From Paracoccaceae bacterium (GTDB taxonomy: Bacteria; Pseudomonadota; Alphaproteobacteria; Rhodobacterales; Rhodobacteraceae), in contig JAFGXY010000025.1 in the NCBI GenBank assembly GCA_016936395.1, positions 62,001-126,000 of the forward strand: 64,000 nucleotides of DNA. The letters are read 5' to 3'. Position numbers and translations under genes: made by a program. Under the pieces are notes generated by a model. It was not told the DNA's origin, did not search any database, and was given only the letters and a program-made list of their open reading frames with translations. This document shows positions 13,085 to 23,241 of the stretch, piece by piece (the stretch's first letter is position 1; each line of letters starts with the position of its first letter).

Positions 13085-14044
13085 ATGAAACCAACCGAAG
13101 AAATCAATGTGCGTGATGTGTTTGGCATCGACACCGACATGAAGGTCAAGGGCTTTGCCGACCGCACCGACCGGGTGCCGGTGATCGACCCGACCTACAA
13201 GTTCGACCCGGATACCACCTTGGCGATTCTGGCAGGCTTTGCTTATAACCGCCGCGTGATGATCCAAGGCTATCACGGCACCGGCAAATCGACGCATATC
13301 GAACAGGTGGCAGCGCGGTTGAACTGGCCTTGCGTGCGCGTCAACCTCGACAGCCACATTTCCCGGATCGACCTGATCGGCAAGGATGCGATCAAGCTGC
13401 GCGACGGCAAGCAGGTGACCGAGTTTCACGAAGGCATCCTGCCTTGGGCCTTGCGCAACGAGGTTGCCATCGTGTTCGACGAATACGATGCCGGCCGGGC
13501 GGACGTGATGTTCGTGATCCAACGCGTGCTGGAAACCGATGGCAAGCTGACGCTGCTAGACCAAAACGAGATCATCACCCCGAACCCCTATTTCCGGCTG
13601 TTCGCCACCGCCAACACGGTGGGTCTGGGCGATACCACCGGCCTTTACCACGGCACCCAGCAGATCAACCAGGCCCAGATGGACCGCTGGTCACTGGTGG
13701 CGACGCTGAATTATCTGAGCCATGATGCAGAGTCCGCCATCGTTCTGGCCAAGAGCCCGCATTACAACACCGACAAGGGCCGCAAGATCATTTCGCAGAT
13801 GGTAACCGTGGCAGACCTGACGCGGACAGCCTTCATGAACGGCGATCTGTCGACCGTGATGTCACCCCGGACCGTGCTGAACTGGGCGCAAAACGCCGAG
13901 ATTTTCCGCAACGTCGGCTATGCCTTCCGGCTGACCTTCCTCAACAAATGCGACGAGTTGGAGCGCCAGACCGTTGCCGAGTTCTACCAGCGCTGCTTTG
14001 CCGAGGAACTGCCGGAATCGGCGGCCAGCATGGCGATGCGCTAG
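13085..14044 (+). CDS. cobS: Aerobic cobaltochelatase subunit CobS (AAA+)
   Basis: 319 residues. CobS and CobT form the AAA+ motor that, with CobN, inserts cobalt into hydrogenobyrinate a,c-diamide in the aerobic cobalamin pathway. Seen: Walker [10 protein letters not shown] (62-70), Walker [15 protein letters not shown] (about 127-140), and the sensor region [13 protein letters not shown]. The frame is open upstream; [20 protein letters not shown] is taken as the N-terminus, with an ATG at 13070 as an alternative. This is the chelatase CobS, not the cobalamin synthase that shares the name in enteric nomenclature (see 48301-49056). Confidence 0.96.
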   Translation: MKPTEEINVRDVFGIDTDMKVKGFADRTDRVPVIDPTYKFDPDTTLAILAGFAYNRRVMIQGYHGTGKSTHIEQVAARLNWPCVRVNLDSHISRIDLIGKDAIKLRDGKQVTEFHEGILPWALRNEVAIVFDEYDAGRADVMFVIQRVLETDGKLTLLDQNEIITPNPYFRLFATANTVGLGDTTGLYHGTQQINQAQMDRWSLVATLNYLSHDAESAIVLAKSPHYNTDKGRKIISQMVTVADLTRTAFMNGDLSTVMSPRTVLNWAQNAEIFRNVGYAFRLTFLNKCDELERQTVAEFYQRCFAEELPESAASMAMR

Positions 14045-14165
14045 GCCCCCCACCCCATCCCTCCCCCACAAAGGGGGGAGGGAATCGCGGGCGGATGATT
14101 TGGGGATGTGACCTTTGCGCGGGGGCGCCTCCTCCCCCCTCGTGGGGGAGGATGGGAGGGGGGGC
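14045..14165. repeat. Large imperfect inverted repeat between cobS and cobT
   Basis: The left arm at 14045-14069 and the right arm at 14142-14165 are near-perfect reverse complements (C-rich against G-rich, about 24 bp). The spacer can itself form a second hairpin (tcctccccc / gggggagga). The element begins right after the cobS stop and ends 30 bases before the cobT start, so it would form a long stem in a cobS-cobT transcript. Confidence 0.85.
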
Positions 14166-14195
14166 AGGCGGGACAATGAACCGCGCGGGCAGAGC

Positions 14196-16067
14196 ATGAC
14201 CAAACCCACCGACAACCCCGCCGATCCGTTCAAGAAGGCGCTCGCCGAGGCCACCCGCGTCATGGCCGATGACCCCGAGATGACGGTCACCTATTCGGTC
14301 GATCCGCCAGGGATGAACCGCGACGGGGTGCGCCTACCGCAGGTCAGCCGCCGGATGACGCGGGACGAGGTGCTGCTGGCGCGCGGCACGGCGGATGCCT
14401 TTGCCCTGCGCCGCAAGTTCCATGACGAAGGCGTGTCGGCCCGCTATGCCCCCACCGGGCAACTGGCGCGCGATATCTATGACGCGATGGAAACCGCGCG
14501 CTGCGAGGCGATGGGGGCGCGGGACATGCCGGGCACGGCGGGCAATATCGACGCCAAGATCGGGCATGAGGCGGACCGCAAGGGGTATGCCCAGATCACC
14601 GCCGCGCAGGACGCGCCCCTTGCGGTGGCGGCGGGTTATCTGGTGCGGCATCTGGCAACGGGCCGCGATCTGCCCGCCGGGGCCGCCAATGTGATGGACC
14701 TGTGGCGCGGGTTTATAGAGGATCAGGCCAGCGGATCACTGGACGGCATCGACGCATCGCTGTCCGATCAGGCCGCTTTCGCGCGGCTGGCGCGCAAGGT
14801 GATTTCCGACCTTGGCTATGGCGACCAGTTGGGCGACGACCCCGACGCGCCGGACGACGATCAGGCGCAGGACGAGGCGCAGGAAGACGAGGACAGCCCC
14901 GAGTCCCAGGGCGAGGACCAGTCGGAGCAGGACGAGGCCGACGCCTCACCCGAGCGCAGTCAGGAAGACCAGCAGGACCAATCTCAGGCGCAAGTGTCGA
15001 TGGACGACAGCGCCGATATGGAACAGGGCGAAGAGGCCGAACTCCCTGAAGGCGAGGCCCCTCTGGAGCCGCCTCCCCCTGCCCCCCATTCGGATGCGGA
15101 CCCGAACTACACGGTCTATACCACCGATTTCGATGAAGAAGTCCGTGCCGAGGATCTGGCCGAGGCGGCAGAGTTGGAACGGCTGCGCGCCTATCTGGAC
15201 CAGCAGTTGGAACCCTTGAAGGGGGCCGTCAGCCGCTTGGCCAACAAGCTGCAACGCCGCCTTCAGGCGCAGCAGAACCGATCCTGGCTGTTCGATCTGG
15301 AAGAAGGCACGCTGGACGCGGGGCGTCTGGCGCGCGTGGTGGCCAACCCGACCACGCCCTTGTCGTTCAAGCAGGAAAAGGACACCGAATTCCGCGACAC
15401 CTGCGTGACGCTGCTCTTGGACAACTCCGGGTCCATGCGCGGGCGACCGATCAGCATCGCTGCGATCTGCGCCGATGTGCTGGCGCGCACGCTGGAGCGC
15501 TGCTCGGTCAAGGTGGAGATCCTGGGCTTCACCACCCGCGCGTGGAAGGGCGGGCAAAGCCGTGAACGTTGGCTGGCGCAGGGCCGCCCGCAGCAACCGG
15601 GGCGGCTGAACGACCTGCGCCACATCATCTACAAAAGTGCCGATGCGCCGTGGCGCCGGGCACGGCCCAACCTTGGGTTGATGATGAAGGAAGGCTTGCT
15701 GAAGGAAAACATCGACGGCGAGGCGCTGGAATGGGCGCACCGCCGCGCCATGGCCCGGCCCGAGGCGCGCAAGATCCTGATGGTGATCAGCGATGGCGCG
15801 CCGGTGGATGACAGCACCCTGTCGGTCAACCCCGCGAGTTTTCTGGAAAAGCACCTGCGCGACGTGATCGCCATGGTCGAGCGTCGCCGCGCGGTGGAGC
15901 TGATCGCCATCGGCATCGGCCATGACGTGACGCGCTATTACAACCGTGCGGTCACGATCACCGATGTGGAACAGTTGGCAGGCGCCATGACCGAACAACT
16001 GGCCGGGTTGTTTGACACCGACCCGCGCAAACGGGCGCGGGTCTTGGGCATGCGGAAGGTCGGGTAA
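14196..16067 (+). CDS. cobT: Aerobic cobaltochelatase subunit CobT (VWA domain)
   Basis: 623 residues; partner of CobS. Seen: conserved N-terminal domain (about 1-205), a long Asp/Glu/Gln-rich linker (about 208-300), and a C-terminal von Willebrand A domain with the MIDAS motif DNSGSMRG (Asp409-x-Ser411-x-Ser413) and [15 protein letters not shown]. The acidic linker and VWA architecture match CobT and the analogous ChlD/BchD subunits. The start is the ATG at 14196, just after the inverted repeat. Confidence 0.96.
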   Translation: MTKPTDNPADPFKKALAEATRVMADDPEMTVTYSVDPPGMNRDGVRLPQVSRRMTRDEVLLARGTADAFALRRKFHDEGVSARYAPTGQLARDIYDAMETARCEAMGARDMPGTAGNIDAKIGHEADRKGYAQITAAQDAPLAVAAGYLVRHLATGRDLPAGAANVMDLWRGFIEDQASGSLDGIDASLSDQAAFARLARKVISDLGYGDQLGDDPDAPDDDQAQDEAQEDEDSPESQGEDQSEQDEADASPERSQEDQQDQSQAQVSMDDSADMEQGEEAELPEGEAPLEPPPPAPHSDADPNYTVYTTDFDEEVRAEDLAEAAELERLRAYLDQQLEPLKGAVSRLANKLQRRLQAQQNRSWLFDLEEGTLDAGRLARVVANPTTPLSFKQEKDTEFRDTCVTLLLDNSGSMRGRPISIAAICADVLARTLERCSVKVEILGFTTRAWKGGQSRERWLAQGRPQQPGRLNDLRHIIYKSADAPWRRARPNLGLMMKEGLLKENIDGEALEWAHRRAMARPEARKILMVISDGAPVDDSTLSVNPASFLEKHLRDVIAMVERRRAVELIAIGIGHDVTRYYNRAVTITDVEQLAGAMTEQLAGLFDTDPRKRARVLGMRKVG

Positions 16068-16133
16068 AGGGGGCTGTCTGCCCCCTCGCGGCAAAGCCGC
16101 TCACCCCCGAGGGTATTTTTGCCAAGAGGAAAG
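16068..16133 (+). repeat. Dispersed hairpin/GTATTT element, copy 1
   Basis: Starts immediately after the cobT stop. It holds two hairpins (gggggc/gcccc c at 16069-16085 and gcggc/gccgc at 16088-16100), then cccccgagggtatttttg, then ccaagaggaaa, which provides the purine-rich stretch before the next gene. Related copies lie at 20246, 30199, 32908, 39684, 55504, 61543 and 63219. Confidence 0.8.
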
Positions 16134-16142
16134 GCCGGGCCG

Positions 16143-17948
16143 ATGTTTCAGACCTTTGACAGTGCCGCGTCCCCCGAACAGGGGCCTGCGCGTCTGGCCA
16201 GTTTACGGGGCCTGATGGCGCGCGAAGGGGTGGCGGGCTTTCTGGTACCGCGCGCCGACGCGCATCAGGGCGAATATGTTGCGGCACGCGATGAGCGGCT
16301 GCAATGGCTGACCGGGTTTACCGGATCGGCGGGGTTTGCAGTGGTTTTACCGGATGTGGCGGGGGTGTTCATCGACGGGCGCTACCGGGTGCAGGTCAAG
16401 GCGCAGGTGGACCTTGCGCATTTCACCCCGGTGCCATGGCCCGAGGTGAAGCCCGCCGACTGGCTGCGGACGCATCTGGCGCAGGGGGTGATCGGGTTTG
16501 ACCCCTGGCTGCACACGGCCGATGAGGTGGCAAGGCTGGAGGCCGGGCTGGAGGGCAGTGGCATTGGCTTGCGCGCGATGCGCAATCTGGTTGATGCGAT
16601 CTGGCCTGATCAGCCGGCAGCCCCCTGTGGCCGGGCGTTTGTTCACCCGGATGCCCTGGCCGGAGAGACCAGCGCCGACAAGCGGGCGCGGCTGGCGGAA
16701 GACCTGCGCAAGGCGGGCCAACGGGCAGCGGTGATCACGCTGCCGGATTCGATTTGCTGGCTGCTGAACATTCGGGGGGCCGATGTGCCGAAGAACCCGG
16801 TGCTGCAAGGCTTTGCCGTGCTGCATGACGACGCCCGGCTGATGCTGTTTGCGGACCCGGCCAAGCTGGATGCCGGGGTGCGGGCGCATTTGGGTCCGCA
16901 GGTCAGCCTGCGCCCGCTGGCAGCCTTTGTGCCTGCGCTGCACATGCTGCCGGGGCCGGTGCGGGTGGACAAGGCGATGGCACCCTTGGCGGTCAGCGAC
17001 GCGTTGACCGAGGCCGGGGTCGAGGTTGACTGGGGCGATGACCCGTGCCGTTTGCCAAAAGCGCGCAAGACGGCGGCCGAGATTGCCGGCATGCGCGAAG
17101 CGCATCTGCGCGACGGGGCGGCGATGGTCGAGTTTCTGGCCTGGCTGGAGGCGCAACCTGCCGGCAGCCTGACCGAAATTGACGTGGTGACGGCGCTTGA
17201 AGGCTTTCGCCGGGCCACCAACCGGCTGCATGACATCAGCTTTGACACGATCTGCGGGGCTGGGCCGAATGGCGCCATCATGCATTACCGCGTGACGCAA
17301 GACACCAACCGCCGTGTGCAGGAAAACGAGTTGCTGCTGGTCGATTCCGGCGCGCAATACACCGACGGCACCACCGATATCACCCGCACCGTGGCGCGCG
17401 GCGATCCGGGCGAGGAGGCGCGGCTGTGCTATACCCGCGTGTTGCAGGGGATGATCGCGATCAGCCGCGTGCGCTTTCCCAAGGGGCTGGCGGGCCGCGA
17501 TCTGGACCCTCTGGCGCGGTATCCTCTGTGGCTGGCAGGGCAGGATTTCGATCACGGCACCGGGCATGGAGTGGGCGCGTTCTTGTCGGTGCATGAGGGG
17601 CCGCAGCGGCTGTCGCGGCTGTCGGAGGTGCCGCTCGAGGCCGGGATGATCCTGTCGAACGAGCCGGGCTATTACCGCGAAGGGGCGTTCGGCATCCGAC
17701 TGGAAAACCTGATCGTGGTTGAGGAGGCCCCGGCCTTGGGCGACAACCGGGCGCAGTTTTGCTTCGAGACGCTGACCTTCGTGCCGCTGGACCGGCGGCT
17801 GATCGTGATCGACCTGCTGTCGCCGGGCGAACGCGACTGGCTGGACGCCTATCACGCTGAAGTCTGGGCAAAGATCGCCCCGCGTCTGGGCGAGGCTGCC
17901 AAGATCTGGCTTAAGTCTGCCTGCGCGCCCTTGGGTGCGGGGGTCTGA
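16143..17948 (+). CDS. pepP: M24 family Xaa-Pro aminopeptidase (long form)
   Basis: 601 residues; removes N-terminal residues preceding proline. Seen: two creatinase-like N-terminal domains (about 1-310) and the C-terminal pita-bread domain with the five metal ligands: Asp401 (LLLVDSGAQY), Asp412 (TTDITRTV), His475 (HGTGHGVGAF), Glu507 (SNEPGYY) and Glu521 (RLENLIVVE). The three-domain length resembles eukaryotic cytosolic APP1 more than the 440-residue E. coli PepP. Start at the ATG at 16143; a TTG at 16119 in frame is less likely. Confidence 0.93.
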   Translation: MFQTFDSAASPEQGPARLASLRGLMAREGVAGFLVPRADAHQGEYVAARDERLQWLTGFTGSAGFAVVLPDVAGVFIDGRYRVQVKAQVDLAHFTPVPWPEVKPADWLRTHLAQGVIGFDPWLHTADEVARLEAGLEGSGIGLRAMRNLVDAIWPDQPAAPCGRAFVHPDALAGETSADKRARLAEDLRKAGQRAAVITLPDSICWLLNIRGADVPKNPVLQGFAVLHDDARLMLFADPAKLDAGVRAHLGPQVSLRPLAAFVPALHMLPGPVRVDKAMAPLAVSDALTEAGVEVDWGDDPCRLPKARKTAAEIAGMREAHLRDGAAMVEFLAWLEAQPAGSLTEIDVVTALEGFRRATNRLHDISFDTICGAGPNGAIMHYRVTQDTNRRVQENELLLVDSGAQYTDGTTDITRTVARGDPGEEARLCYTRVLQGMIAISRVRFPKGLAGRDLDPLARYPLWLAGQDFDHGTGHGVGAFLSVHEGPQRLSRLSEVPLEAGMILSNEPGYYREGAFGIRLENLIVVEEAPALGDNRAQFCFETLTFVPLDRRLIVIDLLSPGERDWLDAYHAEVWAKIAPRLGEAAKIWLKSACAPLGAGV

Positions 17949-17956
17949 TCCGGGGC

Positions 17957-18373
17957 TCAGGCCCCTGACGCCTCGGCCGCGACCTGCCTGACCCGGTCCA
18001 CCATCGCCCGCAAGCCGTTCGAGCGTTGCGCCGACAGGTGGTCGTTCAGGCCCAGCCGCGCCAGCTCGGCCGCCGCATCCACCCTTGCGACCTGATCCAG
18101 CGGCAGGCCCGCATAAAGCGCGTGCACGATCGCCACCAGCCCGCGCACGATCATCGCATCACTGTCGCCCTGAAAATCCAGCCGCCCTTCCGCCGGCATC
18201 GGTCGCAACCAGACCTGACTGGAACAGCCGTTCACCTTCAGCGCCGGCACCTTGAATTCATCCCCCAAAGGCGGCATCGCCTTGCCCAGTTCGATCACGT
18301 GGCGGTAACGGTCTTCCCAATCGTCGAGAAAGGCAAATGTCTCGGCAATTTCTTCGAATGCGGGGCTGGCCAT
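17957..18373 (-). CDS. sufE: SufE family sulfur-transfer protein
   Basis: 138 residues. SufE accepts persulfide sulfur from the cysteine desulfurase SufS for iron-sulfur cluster assembly. Seen: VNGCSSQVW with acceptor Cys50, matching E. coli Cys51, plus MPPLGDEFK and the C-terminal LGLNDHLSAQRSNGLRAM. The start is placed at the ATG at 18373, where similarity begins. No other suf genes are nearby. Confidence 0.94.
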   Translation of the reverse strand: MASPAFEEIAETFAFLDDWEDRYRHVIELGKAMPPLGDEFKVPALKVNGCSSQVWLRPMPAEGRLDFQGDSDAMIVRGLVAIVHALYAGLPLDQVARVDAAAELARLGLNDHLSAQRSNGLRAMVDRVRQVAAEASGA

Positions 18374-18502
18374 CGGGAACACTCCTTGCTTGGCTGATAG
18401 GTAAAGCGCTGGCCTTGTGCCGTCCAGTGCTTGCGCCGGGACAGCGACACCGAAGGCCACTCTTTTCAAAAGCCGATGTATCGGCTACCCAAGGGCAAAG
18501 CG

Positions 18503-18973
18503 ATGATGGATGAACCGATGAAACGCCCTTTGACCGCCGCCCTTGCCGCCGTTCTGGTCCTGACCTCTTGCGGCATGGTGCGCGAGTCGCGGCTGAACCC
18601 GTTCAACTGGTTCGGCCGGTCCGAGCGGGTGCAGACGACCGCCGCCGTTGCCGCACCCGCCGAAGATGTGGTTCGGGTGGCAGATGTGGTGTCGCTGGCA
18701 ATTGAACCCTATTCCGGTGGCGCCATCGTGCGGGCCACCGGTGTGATGGAAAGTCAAGGCTGGTGGAATGCCGAACTGGTCGAGGTGGAGGGCGAAGATC
18801 CCACCCATCTGACGCTGGATTTCCGCATCCTGCCGCCGCCGACGCGCAGCCCGGTGGGCCCCCAGCGCACGCGTGAGGTAACGGCTGCGATCACGCTGAC
18901 GCCGCAGCGGTTGGAAACCATCACCCGTGTGACGGTGCAGGGTGCCCGCAGCGCCCGCACCACGCGGCGCTGA
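18503..18973 (+). CDS. Putative lipoprotein of unknown function
   Basis: About 156 residues. Seen: a short positively charged N-terminus, hydrophobic stretch AALAAVLVLTSC with lipobox LTSC, so probably lipid-modified and exported. The rest has alternating strand-like segments and no recognisable catalytic motif. Start either ATG 18503 (AAGG eight bases upstream) or ATG 18518, which would begin directly at MKRPLTAAL. It ends one base before the convergent rnd stop. Function unknown. Confidence 0.75.
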   Translation: MMDEPMKRPLTAALAAVLVLTSCGMVRESRLNPFNWFGRSERVQTTAAVAAPAEDVVRVADVVSLAIEPYSGGAIVRATGVMESQGWWNAELVEVEGEDPTHLTLDFRILPPPTRSPVGPQRTREVTAAITLTPQRLETITRVTVQGARSARTTRR

Positions 18974-20131
18974 TTACAGCCGCACCACACGCACTTCGTT
19001 GCCCTTGGCGGTCAGCGCGATTTCGCCGCGGCAGAGGCGCATGGCGTCTTCGCCAAAGGCCTCCATCCGCCAGCCCTTCAGCGCCTCGACCTCGCGCCCG
19101 CCGGCGGCGATGGCATCAAGATCACCCGAAGAGGCAATCAGCCGCGGGGCCACGCCCAGGCTTTCCGACTTGGCCTTCAGCAACACCCGCAACAGATCGG
19201 CCAGCGCCGGGTTGACCTGCAACTGTTCCTTGTCTGGGTCCACCCGCGGCATGTCTTCAGCCTTCATCGCCATGCCCGACTTGACCGCGGCAATGATGCC
19301 ATCGGCAATTTCAGGCTTGCGGCCTTCGCGCATCAAAAGGCGGGACCGGCCCAGTTCTTCGGCGGTGGTGGGGCGGGTCGAGGCCAGTTCCAGCAGCGCG
19401 TCATCCTTCATCACCCGGCTGCGCGGCACGTTGTGCTTTTGGGCATATTCCTCGCGAAAGCGCGCCAGTTCCTTGACCACCGCCAGAAACCGCCCCGAGG
19501 TGGTGCGGGTCTTGATCCGCAACCATGCCGCCTCCGGGTGGGTGGTATAGGTGGCGGGGTCGGTCAGCACCGACAATTCCTCGGCCACCCAATGCGACCG
19601 GCCATTCTTGGCCAGTTGCGCCGCCAGCCATTCATAGATCACCCGCAGATGGGTGACATCGGCCAGCGCATATTCCTTTTGCGCGTCCGACAGCGGGCGG
19701 CGCGACCAATCGGTAAAGCGGCTGGTCTTGTCCAGATTTTCCCGTGCGATCTTGCGCACAAGGGTTTCATAGCCGACCTGTTCGCCAAAGCCGCAGACCA
19801 TGGCGGCGATCTGGGTGTCAAACAGCGGCTCTGGGAAAACGTTGCCTTCGACAAAGAAAATCTCAAGATCCTGCCGCGCGGCATGGAACACTTTTACCGT
19901 CGCCTTGTGGCGGAACAGGTCATAGAGCGGTTCCATGCTCATGCCCTCACCCTCGATCGGGTCCACCAGCACCGCGTCGCCGGTCTTGCCGGGCAGCGCC
20001 ATCTGGATCAGGCACAGTTTTGACCAGAACGTGCGTTCGCGCAAAAACTCGGTGTCGATGGTGACGAAGGGGGCGGATTTCGCGGCCTCGCAGAACGCGG
20101 CAAGGTCTTCGGTCGTGGTAATCGTCCGCAT
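18974..20131 (-). CDS. rnd: Ribonuclease D
   Basis: 385 residues; 3'-5' exoribonuclease in tRNA 3'-end maturation. Seen: DEDD exonuclease motif I FVTIDTEFLRE, motif II in VKVFHAARQDLEIFF, motif III YALADVTHLRVIYEWL, then an HRDC-type region (about 210-285, including PRSRVMKDDALLELA). The length and domain order fit E. coli RNase D. It begins with ATG at 20129-20131, downstream of purN on the same strand. Confidence 0.95.
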   Translation of the reverse strand: MRTITTTEDLAAFCEAAKSAPFVTIDTEFLRERTFWSKLCLIQMALPGKTGDAVLVDPIEGEGMSMEPLYDLFRHKATVKVFHAARQDLEIFFVEGNVFPEPLFDTQIAAMVCGFGEQVGYETLVRKIARENLDKTSRFTDWSRRPLSDAQKEYALADVTHLRVIYEWLAAQLAKNGRSHWVAEELSVLTDPATYTTHPEAAWLRIKTRTTSGRFLAVVKELARFREEYAQKHNVPRSRVMKDDALLELASTRPTTAEELGRSRLLMREGRKPEIADGIIAAVKSGMAMKAEDMPRVDPDKEQLQVNPALADLLRVLLKAKSESLGVAPRLIASSGDLDAIAAGGREVEALKGWRMEAFGEDAMRLCRGEIALTAKGNEVRVVRL

Positions 20132-20245
20132 GGGTCGGGTCTTTCAAAGGGCCGCGGGGGCATCCCGCAACAGATCATGCATCCGCTATAGGGTCCAAAC
20201 CAAAGCTTGAAAAGCCCCTGCCCCAAAGGAAACGGCCTCAAGGGC

Positions 20246-20297
20246 TTGCTGCTTGCCAAATACTCCCGCGCGGAGCGCAGCCGACGCTGCCGCCCCC
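20246..20297 (-). repeat. Dispersed GTATTT element, copy 2 (reverse orientation)
   Basis: ttgctgcttgccaaatactcccgcg followed by a GC-rich stretch; its reverse complement carries gcgggagtatttggcaagcagcaa. It fills part of the gap between the purN stop and the rnd start. Same family as 39684 and 55504. Confidence 0.75.
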
Positions 20298-20298
20298 G

Positions 20299-20886
20299 CT
20301 AAAGCTGAATAATACTGCGATCCCCCGCCACAAAGCGGCGCAGCACGGCCGGGTAAAGCCGGTGCTCCTGCACCAGCACCCGCGCGGCAAGCGCATCGGC
20401 GGTATCGCCTTCCAGCACCGGCACCCGGGCCTGACCAAGGATCGGGCCCGCGTCCAGATCGGCCGTCACCTCATGCACGCTGCATCCGGCTTGCGCGTCG
20501 CCTGCGTCCAGCGCGCGCTGATGGGTGTGCAGGCCTGGATATTTGGGCAGCAGCGACGGGTGGATGTTCAGCATCCTACCCTGAAAGCGGCGCACGAAAT
20601 CGGGCGTCAGCACCCGCATGAAGCCGGCCAGACAGACGATATCAGGATCGGCGGCAAGGATCGGGGTCAGCAACTCGGCCTCGAATGCCGCCCGGTCGCG
20701 GCCAAAGCTGCGGTGATCGACAGCCGCGGTCGGCACGCAAAGGGCCGCGGCCTTGGCCAGCCCCCCGGCCGCCGGGTCGTTCGACGCCACCAGCACGGCT
20801 TTGGCAAACCCCTCGGCCTGCATCGCCTGCACCAGCCGGACCATGTTCGAGCCACCCCCGGAAATCAGGATGGCAACCCGGGTCAC
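20299..20886 (-). CDS. purN: Phosphoribosylglycinamide formyltransferase
   Basis: 195 residues; transfers a formyl group from 10-formyl-THF to GAR in purine synthesis. Seen: [10 protein letters not shown], and the catalytic triad Asn107/His109 in [14 protein letters not shown] and Asp145 in [10 protein letters not shown] (E. coli Asn106, His108, Asp144). It starts with GTG, overlapping the purM stop as GTGA (20883-20886), so translation is coupled to purM. An upstream extension in this frame would be antisense-like and is not needed. Confidence 0.96.
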   Translation of the reverse strand: MTRVAILISGGGSNMVRLVQAMQAEGFAKAVLVASNDPAAGGLAKAAALCVPTAAVDHRSFGRDRAAFEAELLTPILAADPDIVCLAGFMRVLTPDFVRRFQGRMLNIHPSLLPKYPGLHTHQRALDAGDAQAGCSVHEVTADLDAGPILGQARVPVLEGDTADALAARVLVQEHRLYPAVLRRFVAGDRSIIQL

Positions 20887-21929
20887 AGCAGGCGGCCCTT
20901 GTAGATCACGCCCGCGCCCGGCACCACGCGGCCGATGCGGGTGACGGTTTCGCCTTGGTCGCGCAACAGGCCCGCCAATGCCTCGGCCCGGTCTTCCGCC
21001 ACCACCAGCAACATGCCGATGCCGCAGTTGAAGGTTTTCAGCAGCTCCGGTTCCGCCATGTTGGCAGTGCGGGCCAGCCAGCCAAACACCGGCGGCAAGG
21101 TCCATGTATCAAGGTCGATTTCGCAGGCCAGCCCCTCGGGGATGACGCGCGGCGGGTTTTCCGTCAAGCCGCCGCCGGTGATATGGGCAAGGCCATGCAC
21201 CCCCCCGGCCCGCACCGCCGCCAAAGCCTGTTTCACATACAACCGTGTGGGTGCCAGCAGCGCCGCGCCAAGGCTGCCTTCGGCAAATGGCGCGGGCGCA
21301 TCCCAGCCAAGGCCCGAAAGCTCCATCACCTTGCGCACAAAGCTGTAGCCGTTGGAGTGAACCCCATTGGACGCCAGCCCCAGCAGCACGTCGCCCTCAC
21401 CCACCCCGGCGGGCAGGTCAGACCCGCGCTCCATCGCGCCCACGGCAAAGCCTGCAAGGTCGAAATCACCACCATGATACATGCCCGGCATTTCCGCCGT
21501 CTCGCCGCCAATCAGCGCGCAGCCACTGGCCTCGCAGCCCTGCGCGATGCCGGTGATGATGCGGCTGGCCTGATCCAGATCAAGCTTTCCGGTGGCGAAG
21601 TAATCGAGGAAAAACAAAGGCTCGGCACCTTGGCAAACCAGATCGTTGACGCACATCGCCACCAGATCGACACCGATGGTATCGACATTGCCGGTGTCAA
21701 TCGCGATGCGCAGCTTGGTGCCCACGCCATCGGTCGCCGCCACCAGGATCGGGTCTCTATAACCTGCGGCCCTCAGGTCAAACAGCGCGCCAAAGCCGCC
21801 CAAGCCCCCCATGGTGCCGCTGCGCATCGTGCGCTTTGCGGCGGGTTTGATGCGTTCGACCAGCGCGTTGCCCGCGTCGATGTCCACGCCCGCATCGGCA
21901 TAGGTCAGCCCGTTGTGGCCCTTGCTCAT
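20883..21929 (-). CDS. purM: Phosphoribosylformylglycinamidine cyclo-ligase (AIR synthetase)
   Basis: 348 residues; closes the imidazole ring of AIR using ATP. Seen: N-terminal [53 protein letters not shown] and the C-terminal [16 protein letters not shown]. The start is the ATG at 21927-21929. Four-base overlap with purN (GTGA). Confidence 0.97.
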   Translation of the reverse strand: MSKGHNGLTYADAGVDIDAGNALVERIKPAAKRTMRSGTMGGLGGFGALFDLRAAGYRDPILVAATDGVGTKLRIAIDTGNVDTIGVDLVAMCVNDLVCQGAEPLFFLDYFATGKLDLDQASRIITGIAQGCEASGCALIGGETAEMPGMYHGGDFDLAGFAVGAMERGSDLPAGVGEGDVLLGLASNGVHSNGYSFVRKVMELSGLGWDAPAPFAEGSLGAALLAPTRLYVKQALAAVRAGGVHGLAHITGGGLTENPPRVIPEGLACEIDLDTWTLPPVFGWLARTANMAEPELLKTFNCGIGMLLVVAEDRAEALAGLLRDQGETVTRIGRVVPGAGVIYKGRLL

Positions 21930-22050
21930 CACCGTCTCCTGAAGGGAATCCGAAACCGCTGCCCCCATACGCCTTTCGCCCTGCGCACGCAACAAACGAC
22001 GGCCAAATCCTTGACCCGCCCACCCGATATGTTAGGCAAGGGGCCGGTGT

Positions 22051-22126
22051 GGGGCTGTAGCTCAATGGTTAGAGCCGGGCGCTCATAACGCCTTGGTTGG
22101 GGGTTCGAGTCCCTCCGGCCCTACCA
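22051..22126 (+). tRNA. tRNA with anticodon CAT (tRNA-Met or lysidine-modified tRNA-Ile2)
   Basis: 76 nt with CCA encoded. Acceptor GGGGCTG pairs with CGGCCCT, D-arm GCTC/GAGC, anticodon stem GGGCG/CGCCT with loop CTCATAA, T-arm GGGGG-TTCGAGT-CCCTC. The anticodon is CAT. It is an elongator-type tRNA, because the initiator features (three G:C pairs GGG/CCC below the anticodon loop and an unpaired 1:72) are absent. The CTCATAA loop followed by CTTGGTT is more like Ile2 tRNAs, whose C34 is changed to lysidine, but this is not certain. Confidence 0.9.
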
Positions 22127-22149
22127 AACCCGCAACCCGCCGTCAGGCG

Positions 22150-23241
22150 TTACGGCAGCGCGGCCAGCAGGATTTCGCCGCCAAGCGTGGGGCAAGCGAT
22201 CCCCACCCCGGCTATCGGCAGGATGGCATGGCGAACCTTCTGGGGCAGACGATACTGACTGTGGCCGTCGCCGCCTGCCCGGTTCAATACGTGCAGCACG
22301 TCTTTCATATCCAGCACGAACAGCCGATCCCCCAGCGTCTGCAACTCGGCCAGCACCGAGGCCCAGTTGCTTTCGGCCCCGTCAAAGTCGGTGGTCTGAT
22401 AGCGCCAGCGCACCTGCCCGCTGCCGGTGTCGATGGCATAGATCCACCCCGTCGGAGACCACAGATAGGCCGACCCATCCGCCACATGCTGCGAATTGAT
22501 GAAGTTCCCGGCGTTGAAAGACCAGCGCTGCGCCCCGTCCGCCAGCGACAGACCGACCAGCCTTTCCTTGTAGGTGCCTGCGACCAGCAGATCACCTTCA
22601 ACCTGGATTTGCCGCAGGTATTGCCATGTGGTGCGACCATCCACGACCCAGTTCACCGCGCCATCCGAAAGGTTCAGAGCGTAAAGATGGCCGTCGCCGG
22701 GTCCGACAAAAACCGTGTCTGTCGTGCCGGTCGGGGCATAGCTGGCCAAGGTATCGACGATCGCAGCGTGCTGCCACAGCGGTTTGCCCGTCAGGGTGTC
22801 CAGCGCGGTGATCTGGTGGCCGTCACCGAACACGGTGACCTGCGGGGTCACCCAAGGCACCCCGGTCTGGATCTGTGCGGTATAGCGCCAGACCTCGGCC
22901 CCGGATGCGGCGTCATAGGCGGCCAGCCACTTGCGACCGCCACAGACCATCAGCCCTTCGGCAAATCGCGGGCGGTATTCGGCGGGGCTGTCAAAACCAT
23001 GGCCGTGCGACCACAGCGGCGCGGCCTGCGCCAGCGACACCGCCCCGATGGTGGTATCGCCGCAATAGAGTACACTCCCTGCCGCATGGGTCAGCGGGTT
23101 CAGCCTGTTGTTGCCGGTTGCAAACTGCGCCAGCACCGGCAACTCTGGCATCGGGGCGGGCGCAAAGGCCGCCGCCGGCCTGCACATCAGACCAGCGACA
23201 AGCCCCTGCACAAACCCTCTGCGGTCCAGCGTTACCGGCAT
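22150..23241 (-). CDS. Exported PQQ-like beta-propeller protein
   Basis: 363 residues. Seen: Tat-like leader [15 protein letters not shown] ending PAAAFA, followed by repeated propeller blades with the AxDxxTGxxxW pattern ([60 protein letters not shown]). No Asp/Glu active site or Cys-Cys pair of quinoprotein dehydrogenases is visible, so PQQ binding is unproven; scaffold or BamB-like use is equally possible. It overlaps the end of the cytochrome gene by ten bases and is clearly in the same operon. Confidence 0.88.
   Translation of the reverse strand: MPVTLDRRGFVQGLVAGLMCRPAAAFAPAPMPELPVLAQFATGNNRLNPLTHAAGSVLYCGDTTIGAVSLAQAAPLWSHGHGFDSPAEYRPRFAEGLMVCGGRKWLAAYDAASGAEVWRYTAQIQTGVPWVTPQVTVFGDGHQITALDTLTGKPLWQHAAIVDTLASYAPTGTTDTVFVGPGDGHLYALNLSDGAVNWVVDGRTTWQYLRQIQVEGDLLVAGTYKERLVGLSLADGAQRWSFNAGNFINSQHVADGSAYLWSPTGWIYAIDTGSGQVRWRYQTTDFDGAESNWASVLAELQTLGDRLFVLDMKDVLHVLNRAGGDGHSQYRLPQKVRHAILPIAGVGIACPTLGGEILLAALP

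Noticed and set aside
14045-14165. CRISPR-like repeat
   Set aside because: Only two inverted arms, no repeated spacers.
22150-23241. Assignment of the propeller protein as a PQQ methanol/alcohol dehydrogenase
   Set aside because: Too short (363 residues) and lacks the vicinal Cys pair and catalytic Asp pattern of those enzymes.
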